Part shown: one piece after another, positions 48,671 to 59,485 of the stretch
How positions within the stretch are numbered: position 1 is the first letter of the stretch
Layout of the letters: the number at the start of each line of letters is the position of its first letter
Assembly (NCBI RefSeq): GCF_026213295.1
Contig: NC_079428.1
Coordinates: 9,964,615-10,028,614, forward strand
Direction of reading: 5' to 3'
DNA from: Gadus chalcogrammus
Lineage: Eukaryota; Chordata; Actinopteri; Gadiformes; Gadidae
DNA: 64,000 bases
The notes under the pieces: generated by a model
What the model saw: the letters and a program-made list of their open reading frames with translations, nothing else
Databases searched by the model: none
Told to the model about the DNA's origin: nothing
Translations under genes and position numbers: made by a program

Positions 48671-48996
48671 AAATAGAAACCAGGAATTGACGATATGTAG
48701 AGCGATATATTTTGATATATTATGGCATCTTTCTTTGCCAGCTCTCGTGTGATGTGCGTGCGACCGTGCGTGTATTTTGTATGTTTGCACGCGTGTGGAA
48801 CACCCAAGGTCGGCCAAAGACGAGAATAACACAATGGCGTGCATCAGGGGACGGAGAGGGGGACCAGAGTTGTTTCACTTCTTGTTTGTTTCTGGTTTGT
48901 TTTTCATCCCAGGCCAAACGGTAAAGAACATATGGCGACTCTTCCCCTCCTCCCCTCGAGTCTACCCGCTAAACGGCGTCGGTTGTGGCGTCGGTC

Positions 48997-49024
48997 GGGG
49001 GGGGGGGGGGGGGGGGGGGGGGGG
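48997..49024. repeat. poly(G) tract, 28 bases
   Basis: A pure G homopolymer after 'ggcgtcggtc'. Its exact length may be unreliable. Confidence 0.92.
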
Positions 49025-49094
49025 AATCGACTCGCCGTATTCAGTGATGACCCACCTCGACCGGAGGGACGAACAAACCCAAATCATCAGCAGG

Positions 49095-49310
49095 GACAGA
49101 GACAGCACCAGAGAGAGGAGAAAGGGAAAGGGGAAAGATAGAGAGGGAGAGAGAGAGATGGAGGGAGAAAGGAAGAGAGAGGATGAGAGTGACAGAGAGG
49201 CAGAGAACGAGAGAGACAAAGCGAGGCAGAGAAAGGGAAGGAGAGACAAAGAAAGAGAGAGAGGCGGAAAAAGACAGAGACAGCACCAGAGAGAGGAGAA
49301 AGGGAAAGGG

Positions 49311-49405
<95 letters not shown>
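49095..49405. repeat. GA-rich block with duplicated 45-base unit
   Basis: The phrase gacagagacagcaccagaga, followed by gaggagaaagggaaagggga, occurs twice (near 49096 and 49272). The second copy leads into a pure GA run at 49316-49404. Expansion of the GA tract probably followed local duplication. Confidence 0.88.
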
Positions 49406-49408
<3 letters not shown>

Positions 49409-49779
49409 GAAGTAGAGAGAGACAGGGTGAGACCCGAGAGGGAAAACACAAATAGGGCAGGGAGAGAGAGACAGAGAGAGAAAGAGAACGACCAATATTA
49501 TTTGTGGGTACACGGAGGTTGGATGGAGGCTAGTGGAACACAGCCCAGAGACTGAGAGGAAGAGGAAGAGGAGGCAGAGGAGGAGTAGGAGGAAGAAGAG
49601 ACAGAAGTAAAATCAGAGTGGGCGGACGAAGAGAAAGGGCGGGGTTGGGGGGGGCGGAGCAGGAACTGCTGACAGCAGAAGAAGGTGAGCGAGGGATAAC
49701 TGGAGAGAGGTGGGGGGTGGGGAGTTAGATGGGGTGGAAGGAGGCAGCTTTCTTGAGACACAAATAGAGGGAGGAAGAG

Positions 49780-49786
49780 TGAGAGT

Positions 49787-49828
<42 letters not shown>

Positions 49829-49852
49829 GAGAGACAGAGAGAGAGAGACACA
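49780..49852. repeat. (GA)n repeat with gagaca interruptions
   Basis: A short GA run. Frames in it on both strands are simple-sequence translations. Confidence 0.92.
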
Positions 49853-50228
49853 TGATGCCGTATGTGTGTGAGGAGCTCGGGGAAATGGGGGAGTGGGGGG
49901 GAGGGGAGTTAGAGAGAAAACACAGATATGTAAATAGGATGTGTCAGAGGAGAGAGGGAGGCAGGGGAAGTATGAGGAGAGGAGTCAGGAGAGAAGTGAG
50001 CAGACTGGAGGAGAGGAGAGGTTAGGGATATTTAAGAGTTGGAGGATTTATTTTTGATCAAGAACGACACTTATATATATACTATTATATTACTAAGAGT
50101 CTATAATCTCAATGCTGAGACTTTGTTCAAAAGGAAGTGAGCTGCCAGTACAACCATTGCTGGTGACTTAACATTTACTGGAGTAAAGAAAGAATGTTTG
50201 CGGATTTAAATTTATAAAGGAAGTCCTT

Positions 50229-50346
<118 letters not shown>

Positions 50347-50666
50347 AAAGCCTGGAGGGGACACGGCAGTCCACCGCAACCGTTCAAAGGGACACAGCAT
50401 CCCACCCTATCTACACGAAAAACACAAACACCTTCCCCCAACTTACCCCACCCCCAAAAACATAATGAAGAAGGTAAACAAAAGACGACAACTAAGCCTC
50501 ACCCTTATGCAGTCAGCAAAACGCGCTTCCCCTGCCCGGTAAAACATGCAGTCAGCAAACCCAACTTCCAAAGGGGGTCACCTCCTCACCTACCGTGCAC
50601 TCGCCCCCCCCAAGTCCCCTCTCTCCACCTGCAGAGCGACTGTGTTTCTCTGGCTCTGCTCCACTC

Positions 50667-50685
50667 CCCCCCCCCCCCCCCCCCC
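50667..50685. repeat. poly(C) tract, 19 bases
   Basis: A pure C-run within a pyrimidine-rich region. Confidence 0.92.
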
Positions 50686-50929
50686 ACCACCAACAACTAC
50701 TTGTGGCCCCTGCAGCGATATACCCAGAGAAGGAGAGGCGAGGAGACGCTCTCTCCCAAGCCTCGCGGTAAGGAACAGGGAAAGGTCAGGAGACGACTAC
50801 ATTGGAATAATTATAGCCATCAGCGCCGCACACCTTGTACTTTCTTTACGTGCGAGGATCTTTTTTTTATTTTTTATTCTGCAGTGTCCCGTTTCTCTAA
50901 GCAGATGGTGACGGAGGGGGTGTGGGGGG

Positions 50930-51140
50930 GGGGGGGGGAGTGGCGGTGACCGGCGACATTGACGCCGCGCCCGGGGGCATCGCAGCGCGGGGGGGGGGGG
51001 GGGGGGGGGGGGGGTGGCTCCGCCGCGCGAGGGTCGGAGTCGGAGAGAAAATACTAAGAAGATAAAAAAGGTTGAAGCCCGGAGAGGCGAGACACCGCTT
51101 TACCTTCGCAAGATTAAAACCTACGAGCGACATTGCACGT
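50930..51140. other. CpG-rich patch with poly(G)
   Basis: A GC-rich stretch with many CpGs (gacgccgcgcccgggggcat, then a 26-base G-run at 50989-51014, then ccgccgcgcgagggtcgg). It lies 300-500 bases inside the intron. No exon was recognised. It may be part of the same CpG island as the exon. Confidence 0.55.
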
Positions 51141-51439
51141 GGGGTTTGTCCACCTCTACCTAAGGGTCGAGTGGAGTTTATCTACCCATAATGCATCAGG
51201 GGGGGTGGACCCCCCATTCCACTTGCGATGTCACTAGAGGGATGATTCAGAAATGCTTGTATTGGCTGATCAACAACACATTCAATGGCGAGATAGAGGC
51301 CCTTTAATTCCCCAGTGCAGGGTGACAGAGAGTTCAGCAAGAGTTCAGCAAGTCATGCCGCTCTTGGAAACGACCCATTGACAGCCAGAACTCTGGGACC
51401 TATTTAAGAAACCACACAGCTGAAGAAAGAAAGCAGGGT

Positions 51440-51449
51440 GTCCTACCTT
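51440..51449 (-). promoter_or_regulatory. nrxn2: splice donor of nrxn2 first coding exon
   Basis: On the minus strand the exon ends AAGGAAG and is followed by gtagga, a good GT donor. It splits a codon after its first base (phase 1), directly after the last EGF-A cysteine (C235) plus KE. In alpha-neurexins this junction is where alternatively spliced segment 1 (SS1) begins, so this donor should be used with different downstream exons. Reading through it gives about 15 non-neurexin residues before a stop, which supports the boundary. Confidence 0.88.
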
Positions 51450-52158
51450 CCTTGCAGTATTTCCCTTTGTAGCGCGTCTGGGTGCAGTCGCAGTGCACCT
51501 CGCCGTACTGGATGGAGCAGAAGCCCCCGTTGAGGCAGGGGTTCTGCTTGGTGCACATGTACTCCAGGTCGCTCTGGATGCCCATGCTGTTGAGCAGCGC
51601 CGGGGGCATCTCGCCCACCTTCAGGTTGGAGATGAGGCCCAGGAACGGGGGCTCGTACTTGACCGTGCTGGACGTGAGGGCCGAGAGGCGCACGTCGGGC
51701 GGGATGCCGCCCACAAACAGGTCGCTGACCACCGCCATCTCCTTCCGCTTGGACTTCACCTCCGCCACCTTGGTCTCGCCGTCCACCATCAGCAGGGTCT
51801 CGCGGAAGTTGCGCGTGAGCAGCACCATGTGCCAGCGGTCGTCGTCCACGGGGGTCTCCATGTGCAGGGAGGCGGGCTCGGCGCAGTGGATGGCGAAGCG
51901 CAGGTGGAGGCGCCCGCCGGCCACCAGCAGCTCCATGAAGTCGCAGTTGCCGCCGTCGTCCAGGTAGAGCACCAGCGCCTTGCTGATGTTGGTCTTCAGG
52001 CTGAAGCTCAGCTCGCCGACGGAGCCCGCCTCCCAGCGGCTGTAGCGCGCCCACTGGCCCGGCGCGCCGCCGAACTCCAGCGCGCTCGCCGCGGCGAGCA
52101 GGTGGAGCAGGGCCAGGGGCCACAGGGGCCAGCGCAGGGACGGCACAGCCCTCGTCAT
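51447..52158 (-). CDS. nrxn2: neurexin-2 alpha, first coding exon (partial gene)
   Basis: This exon encodes 237 codons plus one base of a presynaptic neurexin alpha. Residues 1-26 form a signal peptide (hydrophobic PLALLHLL core, likely cut AASA|LEFGG). Residues 27 to about 198 are the first LNS/laminin-G domain, with motifs LYLDDGG, CDF, CAEP, DDRWHMVLLTR, DLFVGGIPPDVRLSAL and VKYEPPF. Residues 202-235 are the EGF-A repeat with six cysteines (C202, C208, C214, C223, C225, C235). N57 is in an NIS sequon. The wording DRWHMVLLTR, GGIPPDVRLSALT and STVKYEPPF fits neurexin-2 better than neurexin-1 or -3. The family binds neuroligins, LRRTMs and other postsynaptic partners. I chose the ATG at 52156-52158: it has A at -3 and opens directly onto the signal peptide. 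The frame stays open 5' of it, but only to a TTG, with an in-frame TAA at 52252-52254. I cannot tell which teleost duplicate (2a or 2b) it is. Later exons are outside the window or not recognised. Confidence 0.95.
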
Positions 52159-52200
52159 GCTCAGCGTCCCCCTCGGGGCCGGTGCGTGTGTTTGAGAACT
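51450..52200. promoter_or_regulatory. CpG-rich segment over the first nrxn2 coding exon
   Basis: The exon and its immediate 5' side are GC-rich with frequent CpG, for example around 51895-52100, and nearly every third codon base is G or C. The flanking DNA is AT-rich or simple-sequence. This looks like a CpG island at a neuronal gene's first coding exon. It also explains the long antisense frame at 51493-52275, which lacks stops because of base composition. Confidence 0.55.
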
Positions 52201-52500
52201 GCCGCCGTCGAGAGCTCCCAATTCGAGGTAAAAAGCGGCCCGATAAATTCGTTAATTGAGTTTGGGAGTGTCTAGAGTGGCGTTTGAAAAAGTTGGTATT
52301 TAATACCAAAGTGAAATTGGAAAGGTTGCTGGGCCAAAATGTTCCTCGCTATTTCGAAGATTCCAATTTCCAATTTCTAACCAATCAGCAGTTTTTCTTT
52401 TCCCCTTTTCAAAGCTCTATTTCTCTTCCTTATCCTGACTCTCTCCTCTGTCTCTCCATTGGTCGAGGCCTACGGGAGTTTCAATGAGTGTGGAGAGGAA
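52159..52500 (-). promoter_or_regulatory. nrxn2: candidate nrxn2 alpha 5' UTR and proximal promoter
   Basis: Read on the minus strand, this segment carries a perfect Y-box CTGATTGGTT (52379-52388), a second CCAAT (52458-52462), and an AT-rich 17-base palindrome centred on TATTTAATA (52293-52309). CTGATTGGTT is the classical NF-Y site. A possible 3' splice acceptor (cactctag, AG at 52272-52273) lies about 115 bases before the ATG, so part of this could instead be intron upstream of a coding exon with a short UTR. Promoter function is inferred from motifs and position only. Confidence 0.4.
52379..52388 (-). promoter_or_regulatory. Y-box / inverted CCAAT (NF-Y type)
   Basis: The minus strand reads CTGATTGGTT, an exact match to the NF-Y Y-box. 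It lies about 225 bases upstream of the nrxn2 ATG. A second CCAAT in the other orientation is 70 bases further upstream. Function is inferred. Confidence 0.4.
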
Positions 52501-53072
52501 GAAGGGGTAGAGAGGGAGAGAAAGAGATGGAAAAGAGAGAGGGGGGGGGCGACGGGAGCAAGGGATGAGCTAATTTAGGCAAAGCCGACAAACTCGAGCC
52601 GAAAATAGAATCCTAGTTTCTTGAATTCCAACGCTGGTGGGAAAAAACCTCCTGGGTTTGTTTGCAGTTTCTTTTCTCAGTTATCCGATATTCTTCCTTT
52701 GGGAACGCGGGGATCAGTGAGAGTGTGCAGGAAGGCAGAGGGGGGATGTCGAGGACGAATAGGGCAGAGGGTTACAGCGACGTGCTCTCATGTTTATCGG
52801 CCGTCCTCTCCGAATCGTCAGACCCGATCCTTGCACGGGTTCCTGGGCTCCCTCATCCTGGGTGTCTGAAAACAGAAATCAAAGAAAGGGTCATCATTAA
52901 ATATGAAGTCATGAAGGACATTGATGGTGTATTCTCATCAAAACAGAAACCAGAAGATGAAATTCGAGGGGACTGAATGAAACCGAAATACATTGTTGTG
53001 AAACAAAACCCTGAATGAAAAGTTGAGGAGACTTGTTCCGTGAAAGGTTTGGATGTAATGCCGGCAGCGTAG

Positions 53073-53185
<113 letters not shown>

Positions 53186-53950
53186 GGGGAGTGGGGGTTT
53201 TATTTAATTTAACCCATCTTTCATCCCGCTCAGTGCGACAGAACCAATGTACTAAATATAAAACCACTTTGACGGAGCCCGGATGAAAAGAAAGAGACGA
53301 GTATTAAACAAAAAAGCACGTTCTTCATTTTCTCCACTGCAATCTTTCCTCCTTTAGCTCTTCCATGTACTATTTCCCCTGTGCTCCCATAGTCCGCGAT
53401 ATTGATATGTCGAGGGTTTCATTTGACGAAGAAAACCACTAAATGCCTCTTATACACTAAGGAAATTCAACCAGCATCAATTTCCCTTCAAATAGATCTT
53501 ATATAAATATGATTACGGGTAGTGCTTACCAGGTCTGAAGCTGATTCAACAACTTATTCTATAGTGCGAACAAACACACACACACATAAACACACGTTGT
53601 CTCCCTTTGTAACCAACAATCCAAGAGAGGGATGTCTACAGAGAAAAACACACGCCCAAACATGGGCATGCATATGTTGTTGTTGTCACCAAGCCAATAG
53701 TGCGATGAGTGCAGTGATGCAGAGTTAAAACAGCTAGTGGGCTAGCATGGCCTCAGCCTGCCATCTCATTGCATTATATTTTGAATGTGAGATAATTTGC
53801 ATTGTGTACACAAACAAACACACGCGACATTTGAACCTCCTCTTTCCTGCCTCACATGCACGTCTTCTCCACCACGCTCTCTGGTTTCAAAATGACAACG
53901 CTGGTCATGTCAGCTTGCAGGAAGAGCAGGGGGGAGTGAGAGAGACAGAC

Positions 53951-54225
53951 ATATGGAAACATTTACATCCCCCAAATGCTTTGGGGGATGTAAATGTAAG
54001 TTTCCCATGCCAATTAATCAATTGTATAATTCATTCAGTAATTTAATTGGGATGGACTGATAGAAAGACAGACAGACAGAGGAAGTCAGGGAGAAAGCGA
54101 GAGAAAAAGATAAAGATATGGAAAGAGTTTAAAATGTTAAGTTTCTCATGCCAATCAAGACTTTGAATAATTCATTCAGACATTTAATTGGGATGGACAG
54201 GCAGACAGACGGACAGAGAGATATG
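53951..54225. repeat. diverged tandem duplication, unit about 105-165 bp
   Basis: Two units each begin atatggaaa, contain 'taagttt(c/t)', 'catgccaat', 'aattcattcag' and 'atttaattgggatggac', and end in a gacagacaga tract. The first (53951-54116) is longer and includes the perfect hairpin. The second is 54117-54221. A third start (atatggagatg) follows. Confidence 0.8.
53959..53997. repeat. perfect 18-bp hairpin with 3-base loop
   Basis: The left arm ACATTTACATCCCCCAAA and right arm TTTGGGGGATGTAAATGT are exact reverse complements around the loop TGC. It is absent from the neighbouring tandem unit. The stem and loop are too short for a typical microRNA precursor. Confidence 0.95.
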
Positions 54226-54960
54226 GAGATGTTTTCCTCCGTAGGTGTTGACACTTCTAGGATGGCTTTGACTGCTTGTTTTAAAATGAAACAACCCGTT
54301 CTCTCAGCGAAACTCTAACTTGTTACTGAGTATAACAAAAATAAATCTCCATTGGGAGTCATCATCAAAACAGAAACCGCGCTTGTAGGAGCACGTATGC
54401 AAATCACAAACTTGGTGCTTATTAAAATATACACTAGAATAAAAGTCCACAAACAAGTGAGGAATCGTCAGCACTTTTGGGAGCTAACAATAGTGACGAT
54501 GATGCAGGGGCTTAATCCTGGATGAACAATAAAAATGTTGGTTTAAATCTTTTTCCTTGTTACCTTTCTTTAAACAGGTTGGTCTGAAATGAAACACTAT
54601 GTACATTTGCATAGAACCGTTTAACTCTAATCTTTTTCTTTTACAGTTCCCCAAGACGGGATCGCTTATTTTTAGTGTTGATTCACGCCTGGTTAAGGAG
54701 TCCCCCATGTGAGACACCGACACAGGAGGAGTGTCCCTCTTGACAACACTTGTTTCCACCCCACGTGGGGTTCAATGGGACTTGGGTATTCCTTCACCAC
54801 ACTGCAGATTCCCAGCGTGTTCGCTAGTTACGGAGTAGCGGACGCTTCGCGCCTTGCTGCTCCCGACGGACCGCCGGATCACTGTCGACCGGCGAGGCGA
54901 GAGACAAGAGACCGGGCCATCTTATGAGAAGTGAAATGTGTCACGCCGGCTTAACATCTC

Positions 54961-54996
54961 GCCTACAGTATGGCTGCTTTGTTCTGTACTGTAGGC
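54961..54996. repeat. 10-bp inverted repeat
   Basis: GCCTACAGTA and TACTGTAGGC are exact reverse complements separated by 16 bases, in a CpG-rich neighbourhood. No function is apparent. Confidence 0.85.
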
Positions 54997-55075
54997 CAAG
55001 ACCGCGGCGTGTCTGCTAGTTATTCACTAGAACATCAAATCCCACGACCGCCAAGGGTACTCAGCAAGCCCCAGG

Positions 55076-55077
<2 letters not shown>

Positions 55078-55133
<56 letters not shown>
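55078..55133. repeat. (TG)n microsatellite
   Basis: A pure TG run of about 55 bases. Confidence 0.97.
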
Positions 55134-55134
<1 letters not shown>

Positions 55135-55948
55135 TGTGAGAGACATGGGGAGTGTGTAGGCGTATGCACGGAGGAACACCACAATATGTTCCTCAGTTGT
55201 ATATCTCCGACTGATTTGTCTGTATTAGACAGAGTGGGAGAGGGATACCCTCATAATTCCTCATAGAGCTTAAGAGTGTTTGTTGTACCTCAATGGAAGG
55301 TGTTTCACACTGTAAACAGACGCCTCCGTATTCACAGTTTCGACAGACGTTGGAGGGTGAGATTCTCAAGCTGATTTCTGACACCATAATGTCTTTTACA
55401 AGCATCAGCATGCATCCCATTCGTGTGTGGTCTTCTTTGATGCTGTAATATTTGCACACAAATAAAACAAGGGCTTCTCCCAAGCAGTGCCAAAGTTGTG
55501 CAGACGGGTTAGGATAGCTCAAACGCTCGACAACCCTGCCGTGGTGCCGCAGGGGCCGAGCAAACACTTGGCAATATGAGGACTCTGCGTACCACCTCCG
55601 ACCCACTTCCTCCCACACGCTGGCACAAGACAACATCTCGAAGACTCTTGGTGTGTCTGGTGTATTTGTGCGTGTGTGTATGCGTGCGTGTAAGCTTTTT
55701 TATTTTTTATATCATTTGTTGTCAAGCATGGTCGCCTCGCTTGTGTACACACTTGTTCATCTGTGTATGTGTTCTTAGCAATAAGCCCCCTTTGTCTGTG
55801 TGTGTTTATCTGAGTGTGTGTATGTGATTGTGTGTTTAATCTTTCTCTTGCAGTGCTCCCCCCTGTCTTGCCCCCCGGTCCCTACGAGTGCCCACAGGTC
55901 CTCGCAAGACAGCACTTCCCACCTGCTGTGTGAAGCACTGCCAGACAT

Positions 55949-56138
<190 letters not shown>

Positions 56139-56895
56139 AGCACGCACGTGTTTTCCTGGCTCACAAAGGCAGAGAGAGTCTGTTGTCACGGCGACGCCTC
56201 GGAACAGTCCTTTCCGTAAAAGGGCAATGCCTGCCTCCTCTCAATCTGTGTCGTGATATTTTTTCTCAGTTTGGAACGCAATTTTAGTGCATATAGGTAC
56301 GTATTTCAGTTTCTACTATCCTCTGTATTGTTTTTATTAAGCGAACAAGGCGTTTGTGTTTTGATCCATCGATATGTGGTAGTGCGAATGAAAACAACCA
56401 TATATACGAGGCTTTCTGTCACCGAGTCGCCAAGCCTCCCATTTATTTATGTCCCGAAAACCCATTCATTGTATCTGCAGCCATCTCTCCGTGTCTATGG
56501 GACATTACCGCTCCGTGAAGTGGGATAATATGATGGAGTACAGAGCACAGTCAGTGGATGAATCCAACTTGTTATGCTGTCCTGGGCATAGACCTACTGT
56601 TAGTCAGTTGGAACCTTGTGACCGCAACTTCTGACTACAGGATAGTGTATGAGACACACACACACACACACCACTTACATTGCAAAATACCTCACCAACA
56701 TAGACTTCCACAGCCCATCCCTCCCACACGCACACAAACAGTAATACCTTGCACATATGTCCACCTTCCCGCAACCTCAACACACACACGTACAGCGTCC
56801 CAGTGAGACAGGGGCTATAAATCTGATGGCTGAGGAGGGGAAGAGCAGCGACCCATCCGTCAGCTGAGAGAGAGACACTACTGCTGAGCACTAAT

Positions 56896-57180
<285 letters not shown>

Positions 57181-57528
57181 CCCATTCAGAGGCAGTTGAG
57201 GGAGAGAGACAGACAGTGGCTCAGACAGGGAGGGAGGGAGGGGTCTCACATGCGATAGCTCACAAGAGCCGCACGGAGGGGGAGATAGACAGAGCGGGGA
57301 GACAGAGAAGGAGAGGGTTGATAGAGAGAGAAGAGAGGGATGAGAGAGGGCGGGAGAGAGAGAGATATAGGCAAAGAAAGTAGAGGGCAGGAATGGATGT
57401 AGGGCGAGAGGAATAGGGACGGTGAGGGGGGGGGAGTGATAGATGAGGGGAGGGATGAAAGGAGAGTTGAAGGGACGAAGGGACGAAGGCAGAGCTGGAT
57501 GGAGGGATGGACGGAGGCTAGAGAGGGG

Positions 57529-57614
57529 AAGGGCTGGGTGGAGGGAGGGCTGGGTGGAGGGAGGGCTGGGTGGAGGGAGGGCTGGGTGGAGGGAGGGCTG
57601 GGTGGAGGGAGGGC
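57529..57614. repeat. 16-bp G-rich minisatellite, about 5 copies
   Basis: The unit ggctgggtggagggag repeats in exact 16-base register. Each unit supplies several GG/GGG runs, so the plus strand could form G-quadruplexes. Confidence 0.93.
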
Positions 57615-58164
57615 TGTTAGACCCAGCAGGGAGCTAAATAAAACAGGGGGAGGGACAGAGCAAAAGAGGGACATCAGGGACACTCAGCCACGCAGGAGGG
57701 AAAAACACAACAACACACACACACACACATTGGATTACAGTGGCTTTAGCCAGACTCAGCATACTGTAGAATCAGAATGAGAGAGAGAGACCAAGAATCA
57801 GAGAGAGAGAGACCAAGAATCAGGGAGAGAGAGACAGAGACGTAATCCTACACTTAGAGATCGATCATCAAGTTTCATTAAATTCTATATTCTAATGTTG
57901 ACCCCTACAGCATGCTACACTAAGCGCTTTACTGGCTTCAAACATAAATGAATAAAGTTGGAGGCCCCTGTGTGCATGTTAACAAGAACAAGACATAAGT
58001 AGCGGGTGCGCATCCATACAGTCAATACACACTCTCAGTCTGTACCCATCTTATCTTTAATTCAGAGTTGAAATCAATACATTCCTGCTCGCTACATAAC
58101 TTCATTACGATGCTGCTCCTACAGACTCAAACACAGCTCTTCAATCTTCCCGTCATCGAACCAC

Positions 58165-58440
58165 GTTCTTTAGTCCGTCCACCCACTCGCCGCCCCGTCC
58201 ATTCATCAACACATCCATCCCATCGCCTAAACGTCAATCCACCGATGTGTCCTCTGGTCCATCCATCCACCAACCACGTGTTCATCCAGTCCTCTACCCC
58301 CTCCACCCTTCCATCCTCCCTCTGATCGACCCCTGACTGGTCCCTCCGTCCATCCATCTTCTTAACACCTACACCAGCCTCCGTCCATTCACTTCCCAAT
58401 CCGTCCCTCTGTCCCTCCGTCCATCTTGCCATCCCTCCAC
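58165..58440. repeat. degenerate TCCA/CCATC repeat
   Basis: Many gtccatccatcc-like units, none in strict register. The frames on both strands are translations of this decayed tetranucleotide array. Confidence 0.6.
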
Positions 58441-58944
58441 CCCACCTCTGTGTAGGTTAATTGTATGAGGACTTGTGTGAGTTACTGTGGGTCCATGCCT
58501 GCTGAATGCCGGCTATTTTACAATTGCCTCCAAATTATAAAGTAGATACTATATAATCAGATACATATCACTAAATTTCACTAGGCCGGAAAATTAGTTT
58601 CCAAAAGCATTTTCCGTGTAACAGAAATATTTGCAGAATATTTTGTCATAATTAGAGCGACATAATTAAGTACACAAATCAAACAAAGACAATTGCAATT
58701 GTTTTTTAATCACATGCTTGAACTTTTAGTTTTTTTACTATTAGAGTATGATTACATTTTTTGAGATTAGGATTATTTTTTCTCACGTGTCTTGGTTATG
58801 AGCTGATGTTGACGTACTGACCGGGGGTGAATGGAAGGGGGCGACATTATTGGTTACTCGGACCGACAAATTAGTCGTTGGGTATACCTTCCTGACCCTT
58901 TTCCGTCTTTAGCTACTGGGGCTGATTACTAGCACGCTGGGTCA

Positions 58945-59215
58945 AGCAACCCACCGGACCAGCTAATAGCTTGGCTTGCCGTTAGCTTCGGCGGCTGCAG
59001 GACACTGAGGCTAGCAAACCGCTGGACCAGCTACTGGCTTAGCTTGCCATTAGCTTCTAATGCTGTTATTAAGCTTGCTGGGCTGATCCAGTGGGCTGCT
59101 AGCCTCTGAAGCCAATGCCCATAAAGCCAGTAGCTGATTCAGTGGGCTGCTAGCCCTCGTGTGCTCGTCACAGCTGAGCCAGTAGCCGAACCTCTGGGCT
59201 GCTGGGTTAGACGCA
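58945..59215. repeat. cluster of ~46-bp units in direct and inverted orientation
   Basis: Units built on 'ctagcaaaccgctggaccag' and 'ctactggctt' occur in one orientation at about 58943-58988 and 59011-59057. They occur inverted at about 59083-59103 (partial), 59108-59153 and 59168-59205 (partial). The pair 59011-59057 / 59108-59153 could form a long imperfect stem with a 50-base loop. Confidence 0.75.
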
Positions 59216-59404
59216 TGAGTAACCACCTTGGTCAAACAAATAGTCTGCTTCTAATTGACCACCCCTGGCTTCTCATTTACCAGCAAAGGACTCTCAGTTA
59301 CAAAGCATCGGCATATCATTGGTCGAATCGGTCGCTGGCTTCAGAAAGGACGTTGCTCTGCTTTGATCACCAGAAACATTTCCACATTCTTTGGGCTTTT
59401 TACA

Positions 59405-59485
59405 CACACACCACACTTGACTCTGTTTGAATCCAGTACCTTCCAGCTGGGAGTCGATAACCCTACCCACTGCGTTTTGTATGCC
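59405..59485 (-). mobile_element. SINE head fragment
   Basis: On the minus strand, 'cagtgggtagggttatcgac' is followed by 'aaggtactggattcaaacag', the A-box/B-box layout of the other copies. No tail is present. Confidence 0.5.

Noticed and set aside
48962..49513. 183-codon Ser/Leu frame (minus strand)
   Set aside because: A translation of GA/CT simple sequence.
51493..52275. 260-codon plus-strand open frame opposite the nrxn2 exon
   Set aside because: It is antisense to a convincing neurexin frame. GC-ending codons remove stops on the opposite strand. The translation (HLAVLDGAEAPVEAG...) is low-complexity and matches no family.
51443..52309. 288-codon minus-strand frame overlapping nrxn2 in another phase
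   Set aside because: A shifted reading of the same GC-rich exon; it gives Arg/Gly/Ala-rich nonsense, while the neurexin frame gives full LNS and EGF domains.
53959..53997. perfect hairpin as a microRNA precursor
   Set aside because: The stem is only 18 bp with a 3-base loop, too short for Drosha/Dicer processing, and has no flanking stem extension.
55836..55853. acceptor-like tttaatctttctcttgcag as the start of a plus-strand exon
   Set aside because: No plausible donor follows before the 184-base CT repeat, and the frames encode nothing recognisable.
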